DNA of 64,000 bases, taken from contig NZ_JAVRIB010000002.1 in NCBI RefSeq assembly GCF_031846275.1, forward strand, positions 124,001 through 188,000, written 5' to 3'. How positions within the stretch are numbered: position 1 is the stretch's first letter; every line of letters begins with the position of its first letter. Shown here one piece after another: positions 8,290 through 16,720 of this stretch. The translations under genes were made by a program, and so were the position numbers. The notes under the pieces were generated by a model. The model was not told the origin of the DNA, did no database searches, and was given only the letters and a program-made list of their open reading frames with translations. The DNA is from Spectribacter hydrogenoxidans (lineage in GTDB: Bacteria > Pseudomonadota > Gammaproteobacteria > Nevskiales > Salinisphaeraceae).

Positions 8290-9312
8290 TTAGGCGTTGT
8301 CCGGCCAGCGCACGACGGTTGCCCCCCAGGACAGGCCGACCCCGAATCCCACCAGCAGCAGCCGGGCGCCGGGACGGAGCTTGCCGTCCTCGTGGGCGCG
8401 GGCCAGCGCAATCGGGATGCTGCAGGAGACGGTGTTGCCGATCTCCTGCATGTAGACCAGAAAACGGTCCTCGGTCAGCCCGATCTTGCGTCGCAGCCCT
8501 TCCAGCACCTTGGCGCTGGCCTGGTGCGGCACCACGGCGTCGAACTCATCCAGTGACAGACCGCTGCGTTCGCAGATGGCGCGCACCGCGCCGGGTACTT
8601 CGCGCAGGGTGAAATCGACCACGCCCTTGCCGTTCATGTGGATGTGCTGGGCGCTGCGCACATTGCCGAAGCGGTCGGGCACGTCCGGGGGTGGGGCGTT
8701 GCCGAAGCGCTGACGCATGCCGCTCATGGGCACGATCAGGTCTTCCGCTCCGGACCCGTCGGTGCCGTAGACGAAAGGGCCGATCGCCGGGCCGTCGTCG
8801 GTGGCGACGACCGACGTAACCGCCGCGGCGTCGCCGAACAGGGCGCGCACGCTCTTGTCCCGCGGATGCACGAACTTGCTGTAGGTGTCCGCGGTGACCA
8901 GCAGCACGCGCCGGGCCTGGCCGGTTTCGATCAGGCCCTTGGCCATGCCCAGGCCGTAGATGTAGCCGGAACAGCCAAGATTCATGTCCATGGCGCCCAC
9001 CGAGGTGGGCATGCCCAGCCGTTCCTGCAGCAGGCAGGCGGTGGTGGGCACCAGGTAGTCGGGCGTCTGGGTGCAGAACAGCACGAAGTCGAAGTCGCCG
9101 GGTTCGAAGTTGTGGTCGGCGAACAGGCGCCGGGCGGCGTCCACGGCCAGGTCCGAGGCGCATTCGTCGTCGCCGGCCACATGGCGGATGCGTACGCCGG
9201 TGCGCTCCACCAGTTTTTCCAGCGGCCAGTCCGGATGGGCGCGGGCGAGCCCCTCGCTGGTCTCGGTGCGGGCGGGAAGAATATAGGCGATGGCTTCTAT
9301 CGCGGCGTGCAT
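8290..9312 (-). CDS. 3-oxoacyl-ACP synthase III family protein (FabH-like)
   Basis: 340-residue thiolase-fold ketoacyl synthase that condenses an acyl-CoA with malonyl-ACP or a related donor. The triad is visible: Cys114 in NLGCSGY, His in VVPHQAS (about 254) and Asn in IGNTVSCS (about 284). It is not in a fab operon: its neighbours are a hypothetical gene (convergent) and an M48 protease (divergent, 59 bases away). It could therefore be a specialised KAS III rather than the housekeeping FabH. The family is certain and the substrate is not. Confidence 0.9.
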   Translation of the reverse strand: MHAAIEAIAYILPARTETSEGLARAHPDWPLEKLVERTGVRIRHVAGDDECASDLAVDAARRLFADHNFEPGDFDFVLFCTQTPDYLVPTTACLLQERLGMPTSVGAMDMNLGCSGYIYGLGMAKGLIETGQARRVLLVTADTYSKFVHPRDKSVRALFGDAAAVTSVVATDDGPAIGPFVYGTDGSGAEDLIVPMSGMRQRFGNAPPPDVPDRFGNVRSAQHIHMNGKGVVDFTLREVPGAVRAICERSGLSLDEFDAVVPHQASAKVLEGLRRKIGLTEDRFLVYMQEIGNTVSCSIPIALARAHEDGKLRPGARLLLVGFGVGLSWGATVVRWPDNA

Positions 9313-9371
9313 TATCGGTCGCGTTGCTTGCGGTCGGGGTCAACCTGTAAATCTGATACCTTCGACCGGCT

Positions 9372-10595
9372 ATGGCAAGCACGATTTCCCTGTTGGTGAT
9401 GATCTGGGTGTTGCTTGGCTGGGCGGTGCAGGCCTACCTGGCCCGGCGTCAGGCGCGATTCCTGGCCACGGCCCGGGTGCCGGCGATGTTCGCTGACTCG
9501 GTGGCGCCGGACAAGCATGCCCGTGCCTGCGCCTACGGCCGCGCCCGGTTGCTGACGCGTCTGGCGGATTCCGGCTGGACCGTGCTGCTGGCGGTTGTCT
9601 GGACGCTGGGCGGCGGGCTGGCCGCGCTGGCTGCCCTGATGCCGGCCGGCTGGGTGGGTCAGGTGCTGCTGCTGGCGGCCTTCGCCGGCATCCATGAATG
9701 TCTGCGGGTGCCGCCGCGGCTGATCCAGGTTTTCGTGGTGGACACCCGCTTCGGCTTCAACCGGATGACCCCGCTGCTGTTCGCCCGGGATGCCCTGATC
9801 AAGGCGGCGCTGGCGGCTGCGCTGCTCGCTGGGGGCGGCCTGGCGCTGCTGCTGCCGGTGATGCTCATGGGCCCGCCGGGCTGGGGGCTCAGTGCGCTGG
9901 CGGCGGTGCTGGCGGGCGGATTCCTGTTATGGGCGCAACCGCGGCTCATCGCGCCGCTGTTCAACCGTTTCGAGGCGCTGGAACAGGGGCCGCTGCGCGA
10001 GCGCCTGGAAGCCATGATCGAGCGCTGTGGTGCCCGCGCCGAGAGCATGTTCGTGATGGACGGGTCGCGGCGCTCGGCGCTGGCCAATGCCTATTTCGCC
10101 GGCTTCGGCCGGGCCAAGCGGGTGGTGCTGTTCGACACCCTCATCCGCGAACTCGATGATGACGAGATCGAGGCGGTGCTGGCACACGAACTCGGGCACG
10201 ATCGCGAAGGGCATATCCGTCGTCACTATGCCCGCCTCGGGGGGCTGCTGATGGTCGGGATCGTTGGTCTCGGCGCTGCCGGTGAATGGGGCTGGCTGGG
10301 CGCGCTGGGCGTACCGGCAATGGCGGGCGCATGGCTGGCGGCCGGGTATCTGTTACTGCCGCTGATGGCCTGGCCGCTGCAGCCCTGGCTGGCCGCCTGT
10401 CTGCGGCGCTACGAGTTCGAGGCCGATGCCTTCGCCGTGCGTCATGCCGATGCCGGCGCCCTGGTATCGGCGTTGCACAAGCTGCTGACCCGGAACGCGG
10501 CCGCCCTGGCCGCCGATCCGCTCTATGCGGCGTTCCATGCGTCGCATCCGCCGCCCGACCAGCGTCTTGCGGCGTTGCAGCAAGGGTCGAGCTAA
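9372..10595 (+). CDS. M48 family (Ste24-like) membrane metalloprotease
   Basis: 407-residue integral membrane zinc protease of the CAAX-protease/Ste24 type, likely acting in membrane-protein quality control. The zinc motif HELGH is at 272-276, and the third ligand lies in YEFEADAFAV (about 350). Several hydrophobic segments flank the catalytic part: the N-terminal helix, about 60-110, 135-190 and 290-340. The motif RFGFNRMTPLLFARD before the catalytic region is characteristic of Ste24-type enzymes. It is divergently arranged with the KAS III gene. Confidence 0.92.
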   Translation: MASTISLLVMIWVLLGWAVQAYLARRQARFLATARVPAMFADSVAPDKHARACAYGRARLLTRLADSGWTVLLAVVWTLGGGLAALAALMPAGWVGQVLLLAAFAGIHECLRVPPRLIQVFVVDTRFGFNRMTPLLFARDALIKAALAAALLAGGGLALLLPVMLMGPPGWGLSALAAVLAGGFLLWAQPRLIAPLFNRFEALEQGPLRERLEAMIERCGARAESMFVMDGSRRSALANAYFAGFGRAKRVVLFDTLIRELDDDEIEAVLAHELGHDREGHIRRHYARLGGLLMVGIVGLGAAGEWGWLGALGVPAMAGAWLAAGYLLLPLMAWPLQPWLAACLRRYEFEADAFAVRHADAGALVSALHKLLTRNAAALAADPLYAAFHASHPPPDQRLAALQQGSS

Positions 10596-10790
10596 TCCCG
10601 GCCCCGTTTGTGCCGTTACAGTCTGTAATGGCTGCGGGACAGTCCGGCCGCCTGTTGTGCACCGTGTCGCCCGGACGGCATCTCATGATCAGTCTCCGCC
10701 GTAGTGATAAGCTCCAGTCCCGCTTCCAAGCCGGCGACGATCGGCCCGCAAGCAAGGTGATGGCGCCGTCTGGCGATGCCCTGACAGAAA

Positions 10791-10806
10791 TGGCATCGGA
10801 CTTGCC
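10791..10806 (+). promoter_or_regulatory. Candidate sigma-54 promoter of the PQQ alcohol dehydrogenase
   Basis: TGGCATCGGACTTGCC has GG (10792-10793) and GC (10804-10805) exactly ten bases apart, as in the -24/-12 consensus TGGCACG-N4-TTGCW. The start codon is 87 bases downstream. The 10596-10892 gap contains no gene; I see no better sigma-70 site in it. Similar motifs occur upstream of acs (20620) and the 28.5 kb lipoprotein gene (28441). Confidence 0.4.
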
Positions 10807-10892
10807 TGATGGCACCGGGAGACTGCCGTTGGCACGCGGCAGTGGAGACGCAACACGACAAGTCAAGAGCGACTGACGAGGAGATTGAATCA

Positions 10893-12656
10893 ATGAGTTC
10901 TGCAACCAAGAATTGGCTGCGCGGAAGCCTGCTGACGGTGGGGGCCACGGCACTGGCCGTTTCCACCGCAGCATCCGCGGGCGTGAGCTGGGACGAGATC
11001 AACAACGACCAGCAGTCCACCGGTGACGTCCTGCACAACGGCATGGGCACTCAGACCCAGCGCTACAGCCCGCTGGACAAGATCAACGCCGACAACGTCG
11101 AGCACCTGTATCCGGCGTGGTCGTTTTCCTTCGGCGGCGAAAAGCAGCGCGGCCAGGAATCCCAGCCGCTGGTCAAGGACGGCGTGATGTACGTCACCGG
11201 CTCCTATTCGCGGGCCTGGGCGATCGACAGCGAGACGGGTGAGGAGATCTGGCAGTACGAGCATCGTCTGCCGGAAGGCATTCTGCCCTGCTGTGACGTG
11301 GTCAACCGTGGCGGCGCGCTGCATGGCGACCTGTTCATCTTCGGCACCCTGGACGCGAAGCTGGTGGCCCTGGACCAGGAATCCGGCGATGTCGTGTGGC
11401 AGGAAACCATCGACAATTTCAAGGACGGCTATTCCTACACCGCCGCCCCGCTGGTGGTCGGTGACATGATTCTGACCGGGGTGTCCGGGGGCGAGTTCGG
11501 CGTCATCGGTCGGGTGGAAGCCCGTGATGCCCAGTCGGGCAAGATGCAGTGGGTGCGCCCGGTGGTCGAAGGCCACATGGGCAAGATCCGCAAGGGCGAC
11601 AAGATGGTCGACAACGGCATCACCGGTGAGCGCGGCAAGAGCTGGCCGGGCGACATGTGGAAGCATGGCGGCGCCGCGACCTGGCTCGGTGGCACGTACG
11701 ACCCGGAAACCGGCATGGCCTACTTTGGTACCGGCAACCCGGCGCCGTGGAATTCGCATCTGCGTCCGGGCGACAACCTCTACTCGACCTCGATCGTCGC
11801 GCTCAACCCCGAGAACGGCAAGATCGAGTGGGCCTTCCAGAAGACCCCGAACGATGCCTGGGACTATGACGGCGTGAACATGTGCGTGCCGTTCAACATG
11901 GACAGCGGCAAGTACTGCGCTTCGGCCGACCGCAACGGCTTCTTCTACGTGCTCGATCGCACCAATGGCGAGATGCGCAGCGCCTCGCCGTTCGTGTCCA
12001 AGATCACCTGGGCTGAAAAGATCGATCAGAAGACCGGCCGTCCGGTGGAAACCGGCAACCGTCCGGGTGACCCCTCGAAGACCGAAGGCAAGAAGGGCGA
12101 GTCGGTGTTCGTGGCGCCGTCCTTCCTCGGGGCCAAGAACTGGATGCCGATGTCCTACAACCCGGGTACCGGCCTGTTCTACGTGCCGAGCAACGAATGG
12201 GGTATGGATATCTGGAACGAGCCGATCACCTACAAGGCCGGTGCAGCCTTCCTGGGTGCGGGCTTCAATATCCAGCCGCTGTATGAGGATTACATCGGTT
12301 CCGTGCGCGCGATCGACCCCAAGACCGGCGAGATCAAGTGGCAGGTCAAGAACAACGCGCCGCTTTGGAGCGGCACCATGACCACCGCGGGCAACCTCGT
12401 GTTCTTCGGTACGCCGGAAGGCTATCTGAAGGCGGTGGACGCTCGTAACGGCGAGGAACTCTGGAAGTTCCAGACCGGCTCGGGCGTGGTCGGCCAGCCC
12501 ATTACCTGGGAAGAGGGCGGCGACCAGTACGTGGCCGTGACTTCCGGTTGGGGTGGCGCGGTCCCGCTGTGGGGCGGCGAAGTTGCCAAGCGGGTTAAAT
12601 TCCTGAACCAGGGTGGCAGTGTCTGGGTGTTCAAGATCCCGGACGAACTGCAGTAA
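10893..12656 (+). CDS. pedH: PQQ-dependent alcohol dehydrogenase, lanthanide type (PedH/ExaF-like)
   Basis: Periplasmic quinoprotein, 587 residues, that oxidises ethanol-type primary alcohols and passes electrons to a c-type cytochrome. It has a Sec signal (about 1-30, cleaved near ASAGVSW), the vicinal disulfide Cys133-Cys134 over the PQQ ring, and tryptophan-docking propeller repeats. The catalytic site reads AWDYDGVN: Asp324 is the base, and the extra Asp326 two residues later is the known signature of lanthanide-dependent XoxF/ExaF/PedH enzymes (calcium MxaF enzymes have Ala there). The C-terminal half closely resembles PedH. The ATG at 10893 is chosen over upstream in-frame starts because GAGGAG precedes it and the signal peptide begins there. 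The next gene encodes PedF. Confidence 0.93.
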   Translation: MSSATKNWLRGSLLTVGATALAVSTAASAGVSWDEINNDQQSTGDVLHNGMGTQTQRYSPLDKINADNVEHLYPAWSFSFGGEKQRGQESQPLVKDGVMYVTGSYSRAWAIDSETGEEIWQYEHRLPEGILPCCDVVNRGGALHGDLFIFGTLDAKLVALDQESGDVVWQETIDNFKDGYSYTAAPLVVGDMILTGVSGGEFGVIGRVEARDAQSGKMQWVRPVVEGHMGKIRKGDKMVDNGITGERGKSWPGDMWKHGGAATWLGGTYDPETGMAYFGTGNPAPWNSHLRPGDNLYSTSIVALNPENGKIEWAFQKTPNDAWDYDGVNMCVPFNMDSGKYCASADRNGFFYVLDRTNGEMRSASPFVSKITWAEKIDQKTGRPVETGNRPGDPSKTEGKKGESVFVAPSFLGAKNWMPMSYNPGTGLFYVPSNEWGMDIWNEPITYKAGAAFLGAGFNIQPLYEDYIGSVRAIDPKTGEIKWQVKNNAPLWSGTMTTAGNLVFFGTPEGYLKAVDARNGEELWKFQTGSGVVGQPITWEEGGDQYVAVTSGWGGAVPLWGGEVAKRVKFLNQGGSVWVFKIPDELQ

Positions 12657-12661
12657 ACCAG

Positions 12662-12719
12662 GTCCCGTGCGAACAGGGGGCTGTGCGGCCATGTGCCGCC
12701 AGCCCCCGCCTTGCGGGAC
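12662..12719 (+). other. Large nested hairpin between pedH-like and pedF genes
   Basis: GTCCCG near 12662 pairs with CGGGAC near 12715, enclosing a strong inner hairpin in which GGGGGCTG (12676-12683) pairs with CAGCCCCC (12700-12707), with a further TGCGGC/GCCGC stem inside. There is no T run, so it is more likely an mRNA-stabilising or processing element that sets dehydrogenase over cytochrome expression than a true terminator. The role is inferred. Confidence 0.55.
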
Positions 12720-12754
12720 GAATGACGAACATTTCTCGAGAACGGAAAGCGCAG

Positions 12755-13213
12755 ATGATCAACAGCAAGATTCGATTCGTTACCGCACTGGCACTGGTGG
12801 CTTCGGCCTCCGCGATCTATGCCCACGGTGACGTGGCGCCGCAGGCGGTGGACACCGAGGGTCTCAAGGACCTGCCGGACGGCAAGTGGCTATCCGAAAA
12901 TCCCTACCGCGGGAACAAGGAAGCGATCAAGATCGGCGCATCGGCGTACAACCAGAATTGTGCCCGTTGCCATGGCCTGCAAGCACAATCCGGCGGCATT
13001 GCCCCGGACCTGCGCGAGCTGGGCCTGCACTACGATGAGTACTTCATCAACAAGGTTCGGAGCGGCGTACAGCGTAACGGCGTCACCTACATGCCGGCCT
13101 TCGAGGACGTTTTCGATCAGGAGGCGATGTGGGCCATCCTGTCGTACATTGACAAGCGGCATTACGAATACAAGGACAAGGATCTCGCCGAACTTTACGA
13201 AAAGGCGAAATAG
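12755..13213 (+). CDS. pedF: Cytochrome c-550, PedF family
   Basis: 152-residue periplasmic monoheme cytochrome that takes electrons from the PQQ alcohol dehydrogenase. It has a signal peptide (residues 1-23, cleaved after IYA), the PedF-type opening HGDVAPQAVDTEGL, the haem motif CARCH at 69-73 and a likely Met ligand in TYMPAF (about 115). The ATG at 12755 is preferred to an upstream in-frame start because it directly begins the signal peptide. It lies downstream of the dehydrogenase after a large hairpin. Confidence 0.93.
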   Translation: MINSKIRFVTALALVASASAIYAHGDVAPQAVDTEGLKDLPDGKWLSENPYRGNKEAIKIGASAYNQNCARCHGLQAQSGGIAPDLRELGLHYDEYFINKVRSGVQRNGVTYMPAFEDVFDQEAMWAILSYIDKRHYEYKDKDLAELYEKAK

Positions 13214-13224
13214 AACCGCCTGCC

Positions 13225-13247
13225 GACGCCGGTGTCAGACCGGCGTC
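13225..13247 (+). other. Intergenic hairpin after pedF
   Basis: GACGCCGG (13225-13232) and CCGGCGTC (13240-13247) form a perfect eight-base stem with a TGTCAGA loop. The following CTTCATT is only weakly T-rich, so it may be a weak terminator or a processing hairpin inside the operon. Confidence 0.5.
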
Positions 13248-13273
13248 CTTCATTCAACAAGTTGAGGCATGTC

Positions 13274-14164
13274 ATGGCTGTGAAAACAGCATTGCTGGCG
13301 CTTGCCCTGGCTGTCGTTACCGGCAGCGCGAGCGCTCAGGACGATCGGGCCGACAAGCTCGACGAAATCAAGGAACGTGGCCGCGTCGAGATCGCGGTCT
13401 ACGACAGTTTCCCGCCCTGGTCCTACAAGGCCGAAAGCGGCGGTTACGCCGGCATTGACGTGGAAATCGCGAAGGCACTGGGCGACAAGCTCGGCGTGTC
13501 CACCACCATCAATGCGTTTCCCGCCGACGAGTCCATGGGCGACGACATTCGCAACATGGTCTGGAAGGGGCACTACATCGGGCGCAAGCCGGCCGATGCC
13601 ATGCTGCATGTGGGCATGGCCCCGTCATTCCAGGCGGAAAACGATCAGGCCACCTTCCTCGGCGCCTACTACAACGAGACCATGGGTTTCGTGTACGACG
13701 CCGAGCGTTTCGGGGCCGACGTGGATAGCCCGCTGGCGCTGGCCGGCAACAAGATCGGTGTGCAACTGGACACGCTCGGCGACTTCTACCTGACCTCGGC
13801 CTTTCAGGGCCAGCTGCGGGATGACGTCGAGCACTTCAAGAGCGTTCCCGAGGCCATGCGCGCGTTCAACAAGGGCGAACTCGCCGGGGTGATGGCACCC
13901 CTGGGTGAACTGCGTGGCGCCGTGAACATGCTCGAGAGCGAGAATATCGATATCCGTCAGGTACAGCTCACCGGGCTGTACCAGAACGACTGGGATGTGG
14001 GCCTGGCGATCAAGGCCGGCAATCCGGCGCTGGCGCGGGCGCTGGGTGAAGCCATGACCGAGCTGCGCAATTCGGGGCGGCTGGAGGAAATCTTCACCGA
14101 TTACGGCGTGCCCTACCGGGCCCCGGCGGACGCGGCTGACTCGGATAGTACAGCCGGCCGCTGA
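13274..14164 (+). CDS. Periplasmic substrate-binding-like protein of the PQQ dehydrogenase cluster
   Basis: 296-residue exported protein of the extracellular solute-binding family 3 (SBP_bac_3) fold, comparable in place and type to MxaJ/XoxJ proteins that accompany methanol-type dehydrogenases. The signal peptide covers residues 1-22 (SASA cleavage). The domain starts DEIKERGRVEIAVYDSFPPWS, a typical family 3 N-terminus. No transporter genes are adjacent, which supports an accessory role for the dehydrogenase (for example activation or assembly) rather than uptake. The start at 13274 is chosen because the signal peptide begins there; an upstream GTG at 13232 would add 14 residues. The family is clear and the role is inferred. 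Confidence 0.88.
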   Translation: MAVKTALLALALAVVTGSASAQDDRADKLDEIKERGRVEIAVYDSFPPWSYKAESGGYAGIDVEIAKALGDKLGVSTTINAFPADESMGDDIRNMVWKGHYIGRKPADAMLHVGMAPSFQAENDQATFLGAYYNETMGFVYDAERFGADVDSPLALAGNKIGVQLDTLGDFYLTSAFQGQLRDDVEHFKSVPEAMRAFNKGELAGVMAPLGELRGAVNMLESENIDIRQVQLTGLYQNDWDVGLAIKAGNPALARALGEAMTELRNSGRLEEIFTDYGVPYRAPADAADSDSTAGR

Positions 14165-14288
14165 TTCGGCGTGCCACGGGCGACGTGCGTCGGTGGACTG
14201 ACCGGCGACGTATTCTCCCTGCGCCGTTCGCGATGCCGGCCATGAAGTCTTTGCGTACCGAACGCCGCGCGGCCGCAGGAGATTGACC

Positions 14289-15062
14289 ATGCGATACCTC
14301 ACCCGGATGACCGCCGCGAGCCTCTGGCTGGTCTGTGCCGTCGGCATGGCTGCCATTCCCGACGACCCGCTGGAGTCCCCGCAATGGGACAGCATGGTTG
14401 CCAAGCACCTGGGCGAGGACGCGGAAATCGTGTTCGACGACCGGGTACGGGTGCTGTCGGCCGGGTATGCCGAGGATGCGATGGAAACCCCGGTAATGGT
14501 CGAGGCCCCGGATTTGCCGGATGTGGAATCGGTGGTGGTGTTCGCCGATCTCAATCCGATCACCAAGATTCTGGAGTACTACCCCGAGCGGGCGGCGCCG
14601 ACCCTGTCCTTCCGGTTCAAGATTCAGCAGGCCACGCCGGTACGCGCGGCCATGCGCACGGCCGATGGCGTCTGGCATGTCGGCGGCATGTGGATTGAGG
14701 CTGCCGGCGGCGGCTGCACGGCCCCCAGCGTGGCGGCGGGATCCCCGATCTGGGAATCGCGACTGGGCGAGATTTCCGGCAAGGCCTGGGCGCGAGGCCC
14801 GGAACGCGAGCGGCTGCGTTTCCGGGTGGTGCATCCCATGGATACCGGTTTGGCCGCCGGTATCCCGGTATTCCACATCACCGACGTTACGTTGGCCACG
14901 CCGGCGGGCGAGACCCTGGCGCGTCTCAAGCCCTTCGAGCCGGTGTCCGAGAATCCGGTGATCAGCGTCAACCTGCGTTACCGCGGGCCGGTGGCCCTGT
15001 CCGGTCGCGATAACAACGGCAACCGCTTCGCTGCCACCCTGCCGGCCCCGGCTGCGCCATGA
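14289..15062 (+). CDS. Quinoprotein dehydrogenase-associated SoxYZ-like carrier
   Basis: 257-residue exported protein. The N-terminal half is SoxY-like (ending in the GGCTAPS segment, about residue 137, which recalls the GGC swinging-arm motif of SoxY). The C-terminal half is SoxZ-like (HPMDTG, about 178, and VSENPVISV). This fused SoxYZ type is known from PQQ dehydrogenase neighbourhoods, where it is thought to belong to a relay system. It has a signal peptide (about 1-22) and an AGGAG Shine-Dalgarno before the ATG at 14289. Its end overlaps the start of the metallohydrolase gene by four bases, implying translational coupling. Confidence 0.9.
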   Translation: MRYLTRMTAASLWLVCAVGMAAIPDDPLESPQWDSMVAKHLGEDAEIVFDDRVRVLSAGYAEDAMETPVMVEAPDLPDVESVVVFADLNPITKILEYYPERAAPTLSFRFKIQQATPVRAAMRTADGVWHVGGMWIEAAGGGCTAPSVAAGSPIWESRLGEISGKAWARGPERERLRFRVVHPMDTGLAAGIPVFHITDVTLATPAGETLARLKPFEPVSENPVISVNLRYRGPVALSGRDNNGNRFAATLPAPAAP

Positions 15063-15991
15063 CGCGCTGGTTGTGGCTGATAGCGGCGCTGACGTCGCCG
15101 CTGGCGGCAGCCGCCAATCCCTACGACCTGACCCCGCAGCGGGTGGCCGAGAATACTTATGTGTTCGTGGGGGCGCTGGAACATTTCAGCTACGACAACC
15201 TCGGCAATATCGTGAACACCGGGTTCATCGTCACCGACGAGGGCGTGGTGGTGATCGACACCGGCCCGTCGCGCCTCTACGGCGAAGCCATGCGCGTGGC
15301 AATTGCCGGGGTCACCGATCAGCCGGTGGTGCAGGTGTATATCACCCATCACCATCCCGACCACTACCTGGGCAATCAGGCATTCGCCGACGTCGACGTC
15401 GGCGCGCTGGCCGGGACCATCAAGCAGATTCGCGATATCGGCGGCGATCTGACCACCAACATGTACAACCTGGTGGGCGGGGCCATGCGTGGCACCGAAT
15501 CCCTGCCGCCCACGCAGGAAGTGACCGGCGGCAGCCGGGTCACCTTTGGTAGGCATGAGCTGGAACTGATCGGCATGCAGGGGCATACCGGGGCCGACCT
15601 GGCGATCCTGGACCATCGGACCGGCGTACTGTTCGCCGGCGATCTGGCCTTTCTTAATCGCACGCCGACCACCCCGAACGCGGATGTAGCTACCTGGGTG
15701 GAAGGGCTTCACACGCTGGGCCAGCGCGAGTTCGAAACGCTGGTGCCGGGCCACGGGCCGGTGCGTGATGACGCCGAGGCCATCGCCCAGACCCAGGCCT
15801 ATCTGAGTTGGCTGTGGCGCAATCTCAATGCCGCGGCGCGCCATGGTCTCGACATGCCGGAAATCATGATGCAGGAACTGCCCTACCGGTGGCGCGGCCT
15901 GGCCGTGATCACGCCGGAGTTCCGCCGCTCGGTATCGCATCTGTATCCGGACATCGAGGCCGGTGTCCTGGAGCCGGTGGAGAGTCCCTGA
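15059..15991 (+). CDS. Quinoprotein relay system zinc metallohydrolase
   Basis: 310-residue exported metallo-beta-lactamase-fold hydrolase related to SoxH. The signal peptide covers residues 1-19. The metal motif THHHPDH is at 96-102, with later ligands in GHTGADL (about 178) and an FAGDLAF segment (about 200) and PGHG (about 237). It overlaps the SoxYZ-like gene and closes the PQQ cluster. Family knowledge places it beside SoxYZ-like carriers in PQQ dehydrogenase loci; its substrate, perhaps a product bound to the carrier cysteine, is not known. Confidence 0.9.
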   Translation: MTRWLWLIAALTSPLAAAANPYDLTPQRVAENTYVFVGALEHFSYDNLGNIVNTGFIVTDEGVVVIDTGPSRLYGEAMRVAIAGVTDQPVVQVYITHHHPDHYLGNQAFADVDVGALAGTIKQIRDIGGDLTTNMYNLVGGAMRGTESLPPTQEVTGGSRVTFGRHELELIGMQGHTGADLAILDHRTGVLFAGDLAFLNRTPTTPNADVATWVEGLHTLGQREFETLVPGHGPVRDDAEAIAQTQAYLSWLWRNLNAAARHGLDMPEIMMQELPYRWRGLAVITPEFRRSVSHLYPDIEAGVLEPVESP

Positions 15992-16000
15992 CCGATCGCA

Positions 16001-16720
16001 TCAGTCGTCGAACCGGATCAACTCCATTTGCAGGTCGCCGCCGATGATGGCCGCCTGGTCGGAATCCAGCTCCTCGTGTCGGGTCAGCTTGACCAGCCCG
16101 GTGTCCGGACAGTACCACTCGCTCTGGGTAATCGGGACCGGGGCCGGACCATAGCGGGGGTCCGACGACACCTGGATCTCGGCTTCGGCATCCACCCGCA
16201 GGCAGTTGTCGAATCTCCCGGCCGGCACGGTGACCGATACGCCGGTGGCCGCCACCCGGAACTCCAGCTTGATCGACGCCCGGTGGCGGTAGTGGCGTTC
16301 GAACGGGAAGATTCGTTTGAGCAGGTAGGTGACCGTGGGGGCGCGCCATTCGGTGATCCGCTCCGGCGGGTCGGGCAGGATCAGCCGCGGCGGCCGATCC
16401 ATCTGCGGGTGGAAATCGCCGATGTTCTGTGATGCCAGCCGGTAGAGGCCGTCCTCGCGTGCCTCGATGAAGTAGTGCGTACCATGGCTGTTTCGGCGCT
16501 CGAATACCGTCGTGCCCTGCAGCGTGGTGCGACCGAGATTGGTCTGCGAAAAGGATTCCACCTCGCGCTGTCCCCGGGCGTCGGTGCGGGTGACGCGATA
16601 CTCCCAGTGCAGCCCGTCGGCCAGCGGGAACCAAGTGTGCTCGATATCCTGGCCGCAGCCGCCCAGCAACCATGCGGCGGGTGCCAGGCACAGTGCCAGA
16701 AGCCGTCCGCGGGCCCTCAT
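16001..16720 (-). CDS. Hypothetical lipoprotein
   Basis: 239 residues with a clear lipoprotein signal: MRARGRLLALCLAPAAW followed by the lipobox LLGGC. The mature part has WFPLADGLHWEYRVT near the start and looks beta-rich, reminiscent of proteins with repeated WxY strands that bind cell-envelope components. I do not recognise a named family. It is the last gene of a four-gene minus-strand operon, overlapping the previous gene by four bases, so it probably works with the ExbB/ExbD-like pair at 17315-18689. It converges with the metallohydrolase gene. Confidence 0.75.
   Translation of the reverse strand: MRARGRLLALCLAPAAWLLGGCGQDIEHTWFPLADGLHWEYRVTRTDARGQREVESFSQTNLGRTTLQGTTVFERRNSHGTHYFIEAREDGLYRLASQNIGDFHPQMDRPPRLILPDPPERITEWRAPTVTYLLKRIFPFERHYRHRASIKLEFRVAATGVSVTVPAGRFDNCLRVDAEAEIQVSSDPRYGPAPVPITQSEWYCPDTGLVKLTRHEELDSDQAAIIGGDLQMELIRFDD

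Noticed and set aside
10809..10892. Upstream in-frame start of the PQQ alcohol dehydrogenase at 10809
   Set aside because: It adds 28 charged residues before the signal peptide; the ATG at 10893 has a good Shine-Dalgarno and directly begins the signal.
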